Shown one piece after another: positions 44,501 to 60,555 of a stretch of DNA of 64,000 nt. The DNA is from Tetragonia tetragonoides (lineage: Eukaryota > Streptophyta > Magnoliopsida > Caryophyllales > Aizoaceae): positions 41,327,001-41,391,000 of the forward strand of contig CM076144.1 of the NCBI GenBank assembly GCA_038025085.1. The letters run 5' to 3'. A program made the position numbers and the translations under genes. The number at the start of each line of letters is the position of its first letter. Positions within the stretch are counted from its first letter, which is position 1. The notes beneath the pieces are model-generated. The model did not search any database and was not told the DNA's origin. It worked only from the letters and a program-made list of their open reading frames with translations.

Positions 44501-46481
44501 GATTGTTATTATTATTATTGATTATTGTTTAATTAACTAAAAATGTGAAATGATAGATGGGAGGAGCCGGTAAATCGGTGCCTCGGTTATTTAGTGAACT
44601 AGCTGGTTCAGGACCGCGTCACACGAGGACGCGCGGGATTGATGCCTCTGTACGGAGACAGAGAGAGGCAGTTCGGATGAGGGAGATGACTGTTGAGCAA
44701 GACGATTACGCAACTAGCGAGTTCTACTCCGGTGAGCAAGACGATGATGAGATTGGCGTCGAATTATCCTCAGATTGGCGCGTGGTGAAGGGCAGAGGCG
44801 GTAGGTTTGTTAGTACTGGGTCGTCCAGTACTGGCAAACGATCTAGAGCGGAGGACGACACTACGTGGCTTGTTACAGAGCCTGTGTCCGGTGGGCCGGC
44901 GGATGATAGCGTCATACCGAGCTTCTTGGGCCACGTAGCGTCTCGTATGTGGAATGGAGAGATGAGGGGTCTCTTGAAGTGTCAGAACCGATGGACTGTA
45001 TGTCAGCGGCTGAGTCAGTGGCGAGCGGAGATGTCGGCCGAGATGAGGGCCCAGATCGAGGGGACTGGGTTATCACACCTGGCAGACATTATGTTCAGAC
45101 ATATTGACTTCCCCCTGATATCTGCATTCGTGGAAAGGTGGCAGCCGGATACGAACTCGTTCCACATGCCGTTCGGAGAGATGACGATCATGTTGCACGA
45201 TGTATGGCATATTCTTCGGATTCCTGTAGACGGAGAGCTCGTTTCCAATGAGGGACGGGATGGGCAGCTGCAGACGGCAGCCATGGAGGTTCTCGGGGTC
45301 AGCCCAGAAGAACTAATGTGTAGCCACTGGCAGGGCGGTGCGGTCCTCACGGAGTCGGTTTTTGAGCTTTGCCGTGAGCAAGTGGATGACATCCAGGCGA
45401 CAGCTTGGATGTGGTTACTTATTGGATCCACCTTGTTTGTCGACAAGAGTGGTAACCGTATTAGACCCTCCTGCGTGATGGAGGTGATGGACGACGGTGT
45501 CGATACGGTGCATGACTTCTCTTGGGGATCTGCTGCCCTCGCCTTCCTATATCGTCAGCTCGGTATAGCTAGTCGCGGGGATTCTCAGGGCATCTGCGGA
45601 TGCCTAACTCTCCTGCAGGCATGGATATACGAGTACTTTCCCTGCTTCCGACCTCATCGGGAGCGGATGGTTGTCGGGGACGACGAGGCTCCCCGTGCGT
45701 CCGTATGGAGTGCCCTGGCTGAGGGCAAGGACATGGGTCGACTGGACTCCTTACGTAGACGCTTGGATCATCTGCGAGCGACAGAGGTACGTCATTTAGT
45801 TATCGGTGTTCATGATTTATTTCGTCGTTTGCTATGTTTTTTTACTTCACCGTAACTTTCAACATTTCTACGTAGGTGGTGTGGCTGCCGTACGGTTCTA
45901 ACCCGACAGTATCTGTACCGAGGACTGTATTCATGGGGTGGCTACAGTATCGGGATATTATCGAACCGTACATGCCTGGTCGTTGTTTACGACAAATCGG
46001 GTACGTACAGAGTATCCCAACCCCGATCTTTAGGCCAGTCAAAGCGATCAGGTCATGGAGCAGTCGTTCGTACAAGGTTGTCTTCCCCGAACGGATCTCA
46101 TCTGATGCTTGGCGTATGTTCCCGGGATTTTACATTCTTGGTCTCCATGGGTTTCAGGCATCCACGTCAGATCCCACAGCATGTACGGATGACTACCTCG
46201 CATGGTACTACCTTCACTCCCACCCTCGGCTGATACGTGACGCTGCAGCACCTGTGATTCCTCCACGATCCAACAGCGATTATGTAAGTGATTAACTAAA
46301 AAATATATATTTTTACGTATTTCATATCTCTGAACTCACACTCATTGTTACTTTTTTGCAGTGGGTGAATCGTCTAGCCGTCGCAGCTGAGTCTTTCATT
46401 AGTTTGATTCCTCCGGAGCAAGTGGAAGATTCTCGATCGATTATGGACGAGTATATGAGAGATTGGCGGGCTGCCAAATGA
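43792..46481 (+). CDS. Plant mobile domain (PMD, aminotransferase-like/MAIN-like) protein, four exons
   Basis: Exons 43792-43863, 44557-45786, 45876-46283 and 46362-46481, all phase 0, giving 609 residues. Exon 1 is basic and Gly-rich (MSSASGSGGRGFDGEGGGDR). The second exon also starts with ATG, so translation could start there if exon 1 is not used. The acceptor before it lacks a good pyrimidine tract. The PMD reads LGHVASRMWNGEMRGLL, IMFRHIDFPLISAFVERWQP, TNSFHMPFGEMTIMLHDVWH, LLIGSTLFVDKSGNRIRPS, SWGSAALAFLYRQLG, LLQAWIYEYFP, then VVWLPYGSNPTVSVPRTVFM. PMD genes include the host MAIN/MAIL proteins (silencing and genome stability) and many transposon-borne copies. Here it is within the MULE, tail to tail with the transposase. 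It may help silencing control or transposition, but that is inference. Confidence 0.87.
44016..44274. repeat. Left palindrome array (seven copies)
   Basis: Seven copies of a 20-bp palindrome of the form GACTCACCCTTGGGTGAGTC or its AA-centred twin, some with one changed base. They are spaced 8-16 bp apart by CGTCTGAGACGG-like linkers. The whole array is bounded by GTCGGTCGTCTG and CAGACGACCGAC. It lies in intron 1 of the PMD gene. It could bind transposase or fold into hairpins. Confidence 0.9.
44285..44528. repeat. (ATT)n microsatellite
   Basis: About 240 bp of (ATT)n with occasional TTG, between the palindrome array and PMD exon 2. A mirror (AAT)n tract occurs on the other side of the element. 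Confidence 0.9.
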
Positions 46482-46706
46482 TGTATTGACCCTAGATGAA
46501 TTTGTTATTATAAGAGTTTCATTGTTATTGTTATTATTTATTTTGTGTTATTGTAATTTGTTGTTTCTTGTTTACATTTTTTGTTTTATTGTAATTTGTT
46601 GTTTTATTTACCTCCAATAATCACGACCACTCTCCACATGCAAAATATAACAATCACACAAAAATGTGACAATGATATAAGTATAACAATCACGCAAAAC
46701 ATTCAA

Positions 46707-49912
<3,206 letters not shown>

Positions 49913-50034
49913 CCGCGGGTTGCTTGAGTGAATGTTGATGAAGGTTGGGTATGAGAGTTGGTGGTAGAGTGGGAGAAAAGTGGTGTGAGAGTTAGAGAGG
50001 GAGAGAGGGAGAGGATGAGTAAAAAATTAAAAAA

Positions 50035-50097
50035 GGGCAAAATTGGAATTTTGGGGGGCGGTAGCTAGTAATTTGGGGGCGGTATTTAGTAACACCC
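50035..50097 (-). repeat. Right terminal inverted repeat of the MULE
   Basis: Contains GGGGGGCGGTAGCTAGTAAT and GGGGGCGGTATTTAG, the inverse of the left end at 43610-43675. Confidence 0.8.
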
Positions 50098-50198
50098 TTT
50101 TTTTTTTGTCCATTGACGTGAGTGACACAACGCACTATCTCCATTCTTCCTTGCTTGCTCACATTAAAATTTAAATTTTTTAAGCAAAAGGCTATTTG

Positions 50199-50262
50199 AA
50201 TTACTTAAGATCCCTCCCCAACTTTTCTTTGAATTACTTAAGATCCCTCCCCAACTTTTCAA
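50199..50262. repeat. 33-bp tandem duplication
   Basis: Two copies of a unit containing GAATTACTTAAGATCCCTCC and CCAACTTTTC lie next to each other just outside the MULE. It looks like a local replication slip. Confidence 0.75.
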
Positions 50263-50453
50263 GCAAAAACAAAAGCTTTTTTTTACGCAAAGTTTTTGTG
50301 GTGGCAAAAGATCGCACATGTACTATTTGTGCACATGCAGTCAACGGTCCACCTGCAACATCAACTGCAACGTAAAGAAAATTAATAATGCTGCGCTTTT
50401 ATTGCCAGGCCGCAAAACACTAATGTCAGGTTGTTAATAATTTATGTTGATAA

Positions 50454-51005
50454 TAGAGGTGATCATTTGCGGGTTCGAGCTAGATACGGGTCAGACTTTT
50501 GATGAAAAAGTTATCCAACGGGCCTAAAATTTGTTGCTCTTGTCCGTCCATCAGGGTCTAAAATTGTTGCCATGGCCCGCCCTATTAACGGGCCGGGCTT
50601 GCCCATGGGCTAACGGGATTTTTAAAAAATTATTTTTCAATTAAATTTTAAGAGTTTTTCTTTGTTTGCGATAAATAATTTTACTATTAGTATGCATCCT
50701 AACCCCAAAATCAAGCGTAATTCTCCACATAATCATGATTTTTAATATTTTCTCATACGAAATAAGTCTTAACAACACACAAACAAAAAAAAAAGACTCA
50801 CAATTTTTAAGTTAAAGATATTAAACGGGCCGGGCGGGCCCGCCCACGGGCTATTTTGTGTTGTCCTTGTCCGCTTATTTATTTAAACGGGTCGGGCTAA
50901 GCCCGCCCATCAAATAATTTTTTCCAAAAACCTTGTTCGTACCCGCCCAAATTACGGGCTGGGAGGGCCGAGTTTTTCGGGCCGTTCCGTCCATGATCAG
51001 CTCTA
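50454..51005. mobile_element. hAT-type element nested in the MULE-like copy
   Basis: It begins TAGAGGTGATCATTTGCGGG and ends as the inverse of TAGAGCTGATCATGGACGG. The 8-bp duplications are GTTGATAA (50446-50453) and GTTGACAA (51006-51013). The interior is rich in GGGCCGGGC/GCCCGCCC words and has no coding frame. Superfamily inferred from ends and duplication length. Confidence 0.8.
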
Positions 51006-51637
51006 GTTGACAACTTAGCCCTTCATATATATGAGGCAAAATACCTATTTTCTCTCAATTATCTTTCATTGCCTTATTTACAACAAATTTATGGAAAAAT
51101 ATTATAACTAGGGATTCTACAATTCCACAACCTTAGCAATTTGGCATTAATAAGAATCAACTTATTATTTTCCTTAATTAATTGCTCTAATCTCATTTTG
51201 TCTACTTTTTTTCCTCTTGGAGGAATACCTACGCATAGAAAGTTCAACCCCATCCCAATGGCAATAACTTAGCCCATGTTAAATAAGACCTAACCAATTA
51301 AAAGCCAAAGTGATATGATTTTAGGCTATTAAACAGATAACTGTAGTCTGTATGTGAGTGCTCTTTCAACATTGACTACTCCTATTATTGTATGAGAGTG
51401 ATGGGGTTGGAAGCCTTCATAAATTGGTTCACTATTTTACGGCTCAATTACATGGACAGTTCTATAGTTCTTTTTCTTTTTTATTTTCACTGATGGAAGC
51501 TCTAACTCTATAGTTCAATCCCTTCTAATTTGAATGTAAGTGATCACTTTTATTGTATTAGAGTATGGTTACATGCCCAAATCGGTTATATGCCAAGATC
51601 AATCACAGACTGATTAGAGTATATGATTTGAGTTTAT

Positions 51638-51914
51638 GGCTCCGTTTGATTCACCTGGATAAAACTGATCTGAACTGAACTGAACTGATCTGAACTGAAC
51701 TGAACTGAATTGATTTTTTAAACTTGACAGTTAACCATTTAAAATTTGTCCAAACATAGTCAATATTGGACTCATTTGAAAGTATGCTTTGAGATCTTTC
51801 CGATGACATAATTATCATCATGAAATTATTTCGGAATAAAGAGTTATATGAGTGCTAAAGTTACGCATGAGCTGGACTGAATTTAAGTAAAATTAAGGTG
51901 AATCAAACAGAGCC
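51638..51914. mobile_element. MITE with GGCTC ends
   Basis: The left end GGCTCCGTTTGATTCACCT and the right end AGGTGAATCAAACAGAGCC are near-perfect inverted repeats. TAT flanks both sides (51635-51637 and 51915-51917). It has a tandem of CTGAACTGAA near 51670-51710. Harbinger-like, non-coding. Confidence 0.8.
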
Positions 51915-52177
51915 TATGAGTCTATGACAACTTTCCTATTAATTAACTTGGATAGTTTGTATAAATAAATTTTTTTTTTTTTTTTGGCAAGATTTTTATG
52001 GTTATCATTATGATTTACTTCTATATAGTCAATATGTAAATAAAGCAAGTGTACATATAACAATATTATGGAGAGGGAATAATTTAGATTGTTTCTTTTT
52101 ATAATAAAGGGTTAAATTGTCAATTCAAATAATTAATGACCTGGCAATAGTCTTTTTGACCTGGTAATAACAGCGGT

Positions 52178-53928
52178 CTAAAGGAAAATCAAAAGAAGAA
52201 AAAGAACTTATCCAATCACTTATGGTGGATGACCTTAGAACTTGACTTTAATGCTTGCATTGCGGGGGTTTGGATGATGAGGATGATGCATTACAACGCG
52301 CATTGTATTTGATAAGCATGACATTATTTATAAAGTATTACCAATTGCAAATTCTTGTGCGCAATTAAAGATGGTTATGGGTTGTGCGGGCAGGATCGCA
52401 CAAGGTTATGTGTGGAAAATATCTAGATTGGCAATTAGCTACTCAGGATCCAATGGATCTATCTCGATAACAACTAGCACAATCCAATGGGTGGTATGAC
52501 CATATGATCAGTGCGACATGCAGACATTACGAGGCATGCATGTCACTGTGAGTCGAGCGTGGGCGATAGGTTAAGAAACACAGTGGCCAATTAATTGTAC
52601 AAAAATTGGGTCAGCATGCCATGATCAGTAAGCTCTTAACCATCTTGCAGTGTCGTGTCATAGTGAGAGTGGTGATTTGGTATCTTCGTCTAAAAATCAT
52701 TTAAAAATTAATTAATAAAGATACTTTTCAATTGATTTGAAATCCTAAATTGACATTATAAATCGACCGAAGTTGTCAAATTTGTACTCGATTAAAAAAA
52801 AAAATCTCTAAGAAATTCGGGATCTTAAGCAAGACTTCCGCAACCCTCAAATCTTGATATTATGATATAGGTATACTAAACTACTAATTGCCTTGTGTCT
52901 GTTGGTTTCTAGAAATTATTAGTCTCTTGTTGGTGTTGTTACGTTGACGGGGCCAGTGCTTGCGCTGATTGTTCCTTTAGTTTGATATATTCGCGGTTAA
53001 ACACAAGAGTCTGAACATGACGTATGTAGTGGGGGTGCCTCGATCACCATTCACTTACACCCTTTTTTTGTTAAGCAAAAAAAAATTACTAATCCAAAAA
53101 TCGTGACCTAAATTCGACATGTTTGACGAGGCTAAAACCCAGTGGTAGATCTGGCAAAATGAATGTCCATGAAACTTCCCTTACACTGAGCCCTATCCAG
53201 TAGCCACACGCCCATACGGGCCAGACTTGATATAGGTGGGGTTATTCAGAGCACAATTTGTTGGGTTAGTATACATTTTCCAAGCCCACTACATAAGCCC
53301 AATCGTTAAGAGTGAAATGAACCCTATTGTTTGATTGGGCCATATCGTAAGTGAAAATGAACCCTTTTGATTGGGCCATGTAGTAAAACACTCGTCATTT
53401 GATTGATTCGTATTCACCAGAACATAGGAGAACAATCATGCCAAAACCAAACCCCAACTTTCCCAACTCGCAAGAAAAGCGCATGCCATTCAAACCCAAG
53501 ACTTTTGCCAAATAAAACCTCACTCAAACTCTTAATTCAAAATAATAACAAGGGTGGTAGTCTAGTGATTCCAAACTTACTTCCAAGTAATTTGGTAAGA
53601 TAAGATCATGATCGCAATTCACTTGCACCCTTTTCTTTAACAGGAAAAAAAAAAAATCTCAATTCAAAATCAAACAATAAAATCGAAGCTACTCGCTCGC
53701 CGCATTTAATCAATCAATTTTCCTATTAATTTTTCTCTTACCAATGCGGTCATGCCCTTCTCATCATCTCTGACTCAGATTCAAACTCAGTCGACGACTC
53801 AACAACTTCTCAAACTGAAAACATCCTTGATTTTCTCTCTCCTCTTGAAATTCCTATCTTTCCTCTCCCGCCTTCTCAAATCCCTAATTTCTCCTACTTT
53901 CTCTTTCCTCTCTCTCCCCTCAACTACC
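52178..53928. other. Intergenic stretch with two family B SINE remnants
   Basis: At about 52925-53088 (+) is a 5'-truncated family B SINE (GTTGACGGGGCCAGTGCTTG, CATTCACTTACACCC, A-run). At 53553-53655 (+) is one with the A-box region ACAAGGGTGGTAGTCTAGTG but an internal deletion before CACTTGCACCC. The last 200 bp is the CT-rich leader of the UBP gene; an in-frame upstream ATG at 53752 exists there but is less likely as the start. Nothing else seen. Confidence 0.6.
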
Positions 53929-56900
53929 ATGGATGACCTCTGGAACAGCAACAGCAACGAAACCGACACTTTCTCTCTCTTCGACGACGACGATGATTTC
54001 CTGTTCTCTCACAGTCGCCAACGTCGCCGCCTTTCTCACTCCTCTTCTTTTCTCTCTCTTCGCCATGATCGCCTCTTCTTCGTCCCCTTCCGGTACTCTC
54101 TCTCTCTCCTCTCTCTTCAGTTTTGTGATGTTATTACTAATTAATTACCAAAAAGAATCAACATTCAAAGTGTGATTTGGAGAATTGTTTATTTTTGTGA
54201 TGAGATGAAATTGAATAATTGCAGGTGGTTTATGGAAGCGAGCGAGGGTATAAAAGGAAATGGCGTTCTTTATACGGCGTCGTCTAGGGATTGCGATACC
54301 CTGTCGGAGATTGTGCTTGATTTGAAGAGAGAGTCGGAAGCCCGTGATGATGAAGGGGAGGAGAGAGAAAGTGATAATGGTGAAGCAGTGTCTGGAAGGG
54401 AGACTAGGGAGTGTGCCTTGATTACTGAAAGCATGTGGTTTACGGCTCTTAAATGGTCAGTTTAACTCATTCGTTGATTCGTGTAGTTAGTTCTCCAATT
54501 GTATGTTTGTTTTGGTAGTATTATTAAATTACCGTTAGGGCTCCTTTACTTTCAAGGCAATGCAATGCAATTAATTTATACAGTGAATATGAGGTGTAAG
54601 AGGAAGGAGGGGGTGGAGAGGGGAGGGAAATAGGAGATTGATTACCCCATCTAATGTAATCATCTTACATGGGTTAAATTGAGCAATTGTGATTATATTG
54701 GATGGTGCAATTAACCTCACTTCTCCCCTCTATTTCCTCCCACCCATTCACTTTTCACCCCGCATTACACTATAAAATGATTGCATTGCATTACTAGTAA
54801 GTAAACAAGCCCTTAATGTTTCTGTTGAGTTAGATTATTGTTTTACGCAGTTTGTGAATTTCTTTCTTTTATTGGGAATGTGTTAAAGATGCAGAAGTAT
54901 ATATAGTAAATGCCAAAGGAAAGGTTTTTGTGATGAATATGAATGAGAGTTATTGCAAATGCAAAATAAGAAGATGCATGCTTATGGATATATCATATCC
55001 CTAATTCCCTATATGTGTGTGTCTGTTTTTGTGCAACCTAGATTGTGTTAGGAAATTAGGATCGTTAACCATATTCAACCAAACAACCAACCAAGCCAAT
55101 ATTCACAACAAACAAACAGAAAATAATTACAGAAATAATCAACACAAGATTTAACGGGAAATACTCAAAAAGGAAAAAAAGACACTATACAAACCGACGA
55201 TCAATCCACTAATACCAAATAGTGATTAGAGCGTCAAAGCCAACCGTTTCTAGGAGCTCAACTTGAAACAAACTACAATCAACAATAGGTAATACCTTAT
55301 CAATAATACTTACAAATAACCAAAGCCTAGAAAAATACCTTTGTTGAATAAACAACCAATAGTATACCCACACACCTCTAGGAACCAAGCCACTACCCAA
55401 AGCTGAATTCCCCACAACTAATTTTTTGTCTGCCCCTGTTCTCTAACAAAATTGAGCTGAGCTTCCCTCAATTTTGCTCTCTCTCACTTTCTGTTTTCTG
55501 TGTGTATGTTTGTGCTCCCAAGCTCTTTGTCGTGTGCTACTGTCTTCCAAAAAGACAACTTTTTTTCTTCTGTTGTCTAACCCGTAGAAGCCATCAGACA
55601 CTTCCACTAAAAGCCATACCAATGTTTGTTACATGTGGCCTTAAGTGGTAGGCAAATAAGAAAGGCCCAGAAAGGTGAAAAGCCATTCACCATCAACCAA
55701 AAAACCATGTGACTAGTAGCACAATTTCATTTTGTTTCTTTTTTTTTTTTCATTTTCTTTTTCTTTTGCTGAAATAGTTAGTTGACAAATAAATTAAAAC
55801 ATGGCTGGGCTGGGCCTCAGGTCCTCAGCTGATTGATAGATAAAGAAAAACATGAGTTCCTTGAAAAAACACCAAAGGAAATGAAAGAGATGCCAGCAGG
55901 CAAATAGACTTAGTAATGTCAATGCTGTTTGAAGTCACATGACATTGCTAGATCAGTGATTTGGAGTTGTAGCTTTATCGCGAACCTTAGTTTGAACATT
56001 TCTTTTGTGCTGGCTGCATAGTGCTCACAAACATCTAGGGCAAGTATACTTTGGAGTAATGGTGATTACAAGATAATGAGCTATTATATTGAGTAGAGGT
56101 AGAGGCGAAAGAGAGATGAGGGAAATAAAAAGAGGGTCAGCGACCAATTTAATCATGTTTACATCGGCTAAAGATAAACAATTGTAATTACATTGGGTCA
56201 TGTACACAAGTACAATCTTCCCTTGTCTCTCCACTCCCTCCTTGCAGTCCACCTCTAGCTTTACTCATTAAAATGGTTTAAGTACATTATAATAGCCATT
56301 ACTCTCAAGTAAATAAGGCCTTAGAGTTAAATATTTAGGCAATAACAACACAAAGGTAAATGATGCTTCAGAAATGTGATAATTTAAGACGATTGTTGCG
56401 TAAATTTAAATCTACACAGCTTCTGAAATGAGTCTGAGACAAAATTTCCATCTCAAATTCCTGTGGTGGACGCCACTTTGTAAGAATCTCCTCTTCTAGT
56501 CAAGGAACAACTCAAGAGTTAGAAGACATTCTATGTATCAGTCATGTTTGATTGAAGACAAGGCCACAACGGTACCCAAGCAATGCATTATGTTGACGAA
56601 GGCCGGAAAGAAGCCTTAAAAAACTATAGATCAATAGTGTTGGAGAGATCACCTATCTTCTTTATGGGCTTGGGCGGTGGGGGCTTTTAGGGATTACATT
56701 GTAACTTATATTGAGAGGAATTTGGGCAATCTCTAAATGTTATTTTAGATAACATGGTGTCCAAGCTTTACTTGACTAATCCCAAGGGCCCTGAAGTTGA
56801 CGACCAGGTAAACCTCCTGTGGCTCTTAGGGGACTCGAACCTGGGTCCTCTGGAATAGGGGCAATCTGCAAATGTTTAATGTTTAGGATAGCTTTTCCTC

Positions 56901-59900
56901 TCTTTTGCTGTTCACTTGAATTCTTATCGTTATACTTTTTCGTTATCTAAAAAAACCAAAAGTGCATTGTTTATTATGGTAGTTGGTCTTAGTTGTTCAT
57001 TTCGAAATAAATCTTGAGCTTGGTTAAGAAAATACGCTAGAGGATGAGGGAGAACGAGAGGTGATTAGTGAAAAGAAGATGATGGATTATTGAGAGAGAT
57101 AGCGCGTATAAATGAATGGGTTGGGTATTGTATAGCTATAAAAAATAGTTTACCCTTGACATCCTGACTTTTTCCTATTTCTGTTTCCTTTCTTTTTTAT
57201 TTCTTGTCCTTTCCATTCCATTCTTTTTACCATTTTTCCTTTTGTACTCAATCTTCCCGACTTGCCATATAACCATATCCCATCTGACCTTTTATCAAAT
57301 TAATTGATGTTTATTTAATTTATTTGTTTTGAAAGTATTAAATTTTCTGCCGTGTCCCCCGTATCCCTGACACTGTGTTCCCCAGTTCTTAAATTTTAGC
57401 AACTCACGAGTCGAAGATTCCAATTCGTGTCGTATCTGACACGTGTCTAGGAGTCTGAATAACATTGCTCGGAGCCTGGTAAAGGTGATCTTGGCATTTT
57501 TCCCCTTTGTAGAAACTGTTATTTCCATCTAAATATCCGAGAAGCAGTAGAGGGTAAGGCAATGTAGATCTTGGCTTCTCCATACCTTGCAAAGTAGTAG
57601 CCAGTAGCGCAGGCTATCAGATAGAGCTGTTCATTGTTGCTAATTGTTGCTAATTTTTGGAATATTCTACAAAAAGCTGTTCTGGAACTGCATATATCCC
57701 CGAATATTATTGGTGTTGCTTGCTATGTATTTAATAAGATTTACGGTGGACTTTATTGATTTGATAGATCTCCTTTGTCTGGGTAATTGCTCGCAGCAAT
57801 GACTGTACATTTTTGTGTCTTGTTGATGAGAATTTGTTGGTGCTATCTTTCTCTCTTCTTGTCACACTTTTTGTTACTTCCTCTCACGTGGGGGTTCCAT
57901 AATGATGCCATAGATTCGTTGTCTTGGACTTCTTTTTATTGGTTACCCATACGAAATAAATTTTATCAGTGTCATGAGCATGAAGGTACGCTGCTTGTTC
58001 CTACAGGCATAGTGATTATTGCACAACAATTAAGGATATCGGATGTTCTTTGGCTGCAGAAGATAACAAGCAGGATGTTTTCCCAATTCAAATAAGGCTT
58101 TCCATGTCGCAGCAGACCAGTTCATTGATCGTGAAGATACGTCAAATGGTATGTTATTTTGCAATTAGGTGTTGTTGCAATATGGTACACAAAATTGCAT
58201 ATGAGAGAGTATTGCTCTCATCTCCATATAGTTGCTGTTACTTGCTGCCCTTAACCTGTTTGTCCAATCAGGGCTTGCATGCATTCCTACTCATTGAAGG
58301 AAGGACGAAGGAGTGGGTATGGAGGATTTGGACTATAGAAAATAGATTATGTGGTGGATGCTGCCAGTGGGGGACCTAGAAAAATCATAATATGGGTGCA
58401 ATAAAGTAGGATAAAAAACATTTAACCACATATTTTTTGAGGGGGCAAATGACACTTTTAAAATACCAAAATGTTGAGAATTTTCTAAAAGTAACAATAT
58501 GTCACTAGGTTTTATTTGGTCAATTACTTGTATATTGCTCAAACCCGTAAAAATTGAGTATTATTCATTGATTCCTATCTTAGCTACCAAATCAATAGTG
58601 TATCCCCCTACTTTTTTTTTGTTGCCAATCTGTGTATCCCCTACTTGTATGTTGGATATTTGTCTTCTTTTCACTAGAATCTCATTAGTAAGTCATACCC
58701 TCACTTATTTACATTGGTAGTACAACTTCTAAATAGATTGCTACGAAATAGATCCAACACACACACAACCTCTTATATCCTAAAAACATGATTTGACTAG
58801 TCACAAGGAAAACAATAAATTAAAAGGAGAAAAGAGCTCCTTCACATATAGGCACACAACAGAGATTTTGAGCAATGAAGGGTGAACCTCTTATGACTTT
58901 TGAAATCAAGTCCCTTGGAAAGCAAAATAAACTCAGAACACTAAATCCCCACAAAACCCAAGAACAACAATTTACAAGATGAAAGAATAACCAAGCTAGA
59001 ATGCTAAACACCCTCCACCAAAGGGATACTCAAAAGGGATAAATTTCTACTGCTAATGCTCAATGTTGGGTGACGAGCAAAAAAAACTGCTCAATGTTGA
59101 GAGAGAGAGAGATTGAAGAGAGATAAAATAGTTGTTGATTTGCTTTGCTTTGCTTGTTCTTATACGAGTTGAGTGGGTTGGGTTGGGTTTTTTTTGTTTC
59201 AGGTGGGTTTTGGTCCATGAGAGGAGAGAGAATGAGAAGGTGAGGGAGCATGCTTTTTAATTTTTTTAATTTTTTTTTATGAGACGTGCTTTCAATTTAT
59301 AGTAGATTGGAGAGAGTTTTTTGATCAGTGTGACTGTCAGGCTATCACGTGGGGTGTGTTATGTTTAGTCTATTTCAACTTTACCTCCGTACCCTTCTCC
59401 TTATTAATTATTCTTTGTATTTTTAGTATGGGTGAATTTAAAATATACTCAAATAGTATGGGTGCAAAAGGAAATTCATAAAACCTTCTCCCAATATTTC
59501 TTTAAAAATACGGGTCAACTGACCCCATATTGCTGAACGTGGGTCCGCCCCTGGATGTTGTTGAGATCAGTTGCACTATAGAATGAACTTTAGATTGCTA
59601 AGAAATTTTTGAAGATGGGAGTGATAATGAATAGTGGCAAGCTATAACAACTCAGCGCAATGAAAGGGTTGAAAATCCACTATCCGAAACAAAAAGTGCT
59701 AAAAAAGGAAAAATAGTAAAATCTAACAGAGTATCTGAAATCGTGCATGCCGCAGCTGGGAACCGCTTTCGTATTCTTTAAATAGAATATGCTACCTGTT
59801 ACTGTATTTTTAAAATTCATGGATTGGTAATTTACCTTTGCTTTCACCAGGGTCGGTCTTTCTCATTTGTAATTAGGATGTCTGTCAAAACATTTTTCCT

Positions 59901-60366
59901 TCTATAAAATAAAAATAAGAGAACAGAGCTACTAGTGGAGTGGAGTTTTTGTGGATGTTTTTGCGAGATACAATTGACTGTGTATTTCGAAACAATTTTC
60001 TGTGGAGAAAATGTGGACTTTTAGTCGTAATGCTGAAATGCTTACTGCTCCAGTAGATTACCAAGAGGCAAGAGTAGAGTTCCCATCCACTTGTTAGTAA
60101 ATTGGAAAATTTGCTCTGAATAATCCCAAGTTTTACCTATGTGCCGTAAATAATCCTACATTGCGATATACTAACCAATAATCCCAACTTGCAACTTGTG
60201 TGCCAATATTGAACCCGGAGTAAAACGGTGTTAAGTTACGGTTTCTTTTGTGCTAAAATAACATTTATGCCTTCCACCATTCTCCCAATCAACACAAATC
60301 CCAGCCCAACCCCATTTTTTCTCTCCTTATTCTCCCCAACCACCACCACCACCACCACCACCACCA

Positions 60367-60438
<72 letters not shown>

Positions 60439-60523
60439 AGCAACACAAAAAATCCTCTTGCTTTTATTTGTTGGGTTGAGTTTTTTTGTTGTTCAATCGA
60501 CTTCCTTCACCACCACTACAGAG

Positions 60524-60555
<32 letters not shown>

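Larger units (their letters stand above)
50391..52177. mobile_element. Second copy of the 34748 MULE-like family, disrupted
   Basis: The left arm has TTTATTGCCAGGC, AAAACACTAATGTCAGG and, after an inserted hAT element, TTGACAACTTAGCCCTTCAT. The right arm has ATAAAGGGTTAAATTGTCAA and ACCTGGTAATAACAGCGGTC. These match both arms of the element at 34748-35588. The copy is interrupted by a hAT element (50454-51005) in the left arm and holds a MITE (51638-51914). The outer duplication was not found. Confidence 0.65.

Noticed and set aside
43983..44540. Long tyrosine/isoleucine or leucine-rich open frames
   Set aside because: They are translations of the (ATT)n tract and palindrome array.
60228..60479. 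Serine/leucine-rich open frame
   Set aside because: Product of the (CT)n tract in the MULE.
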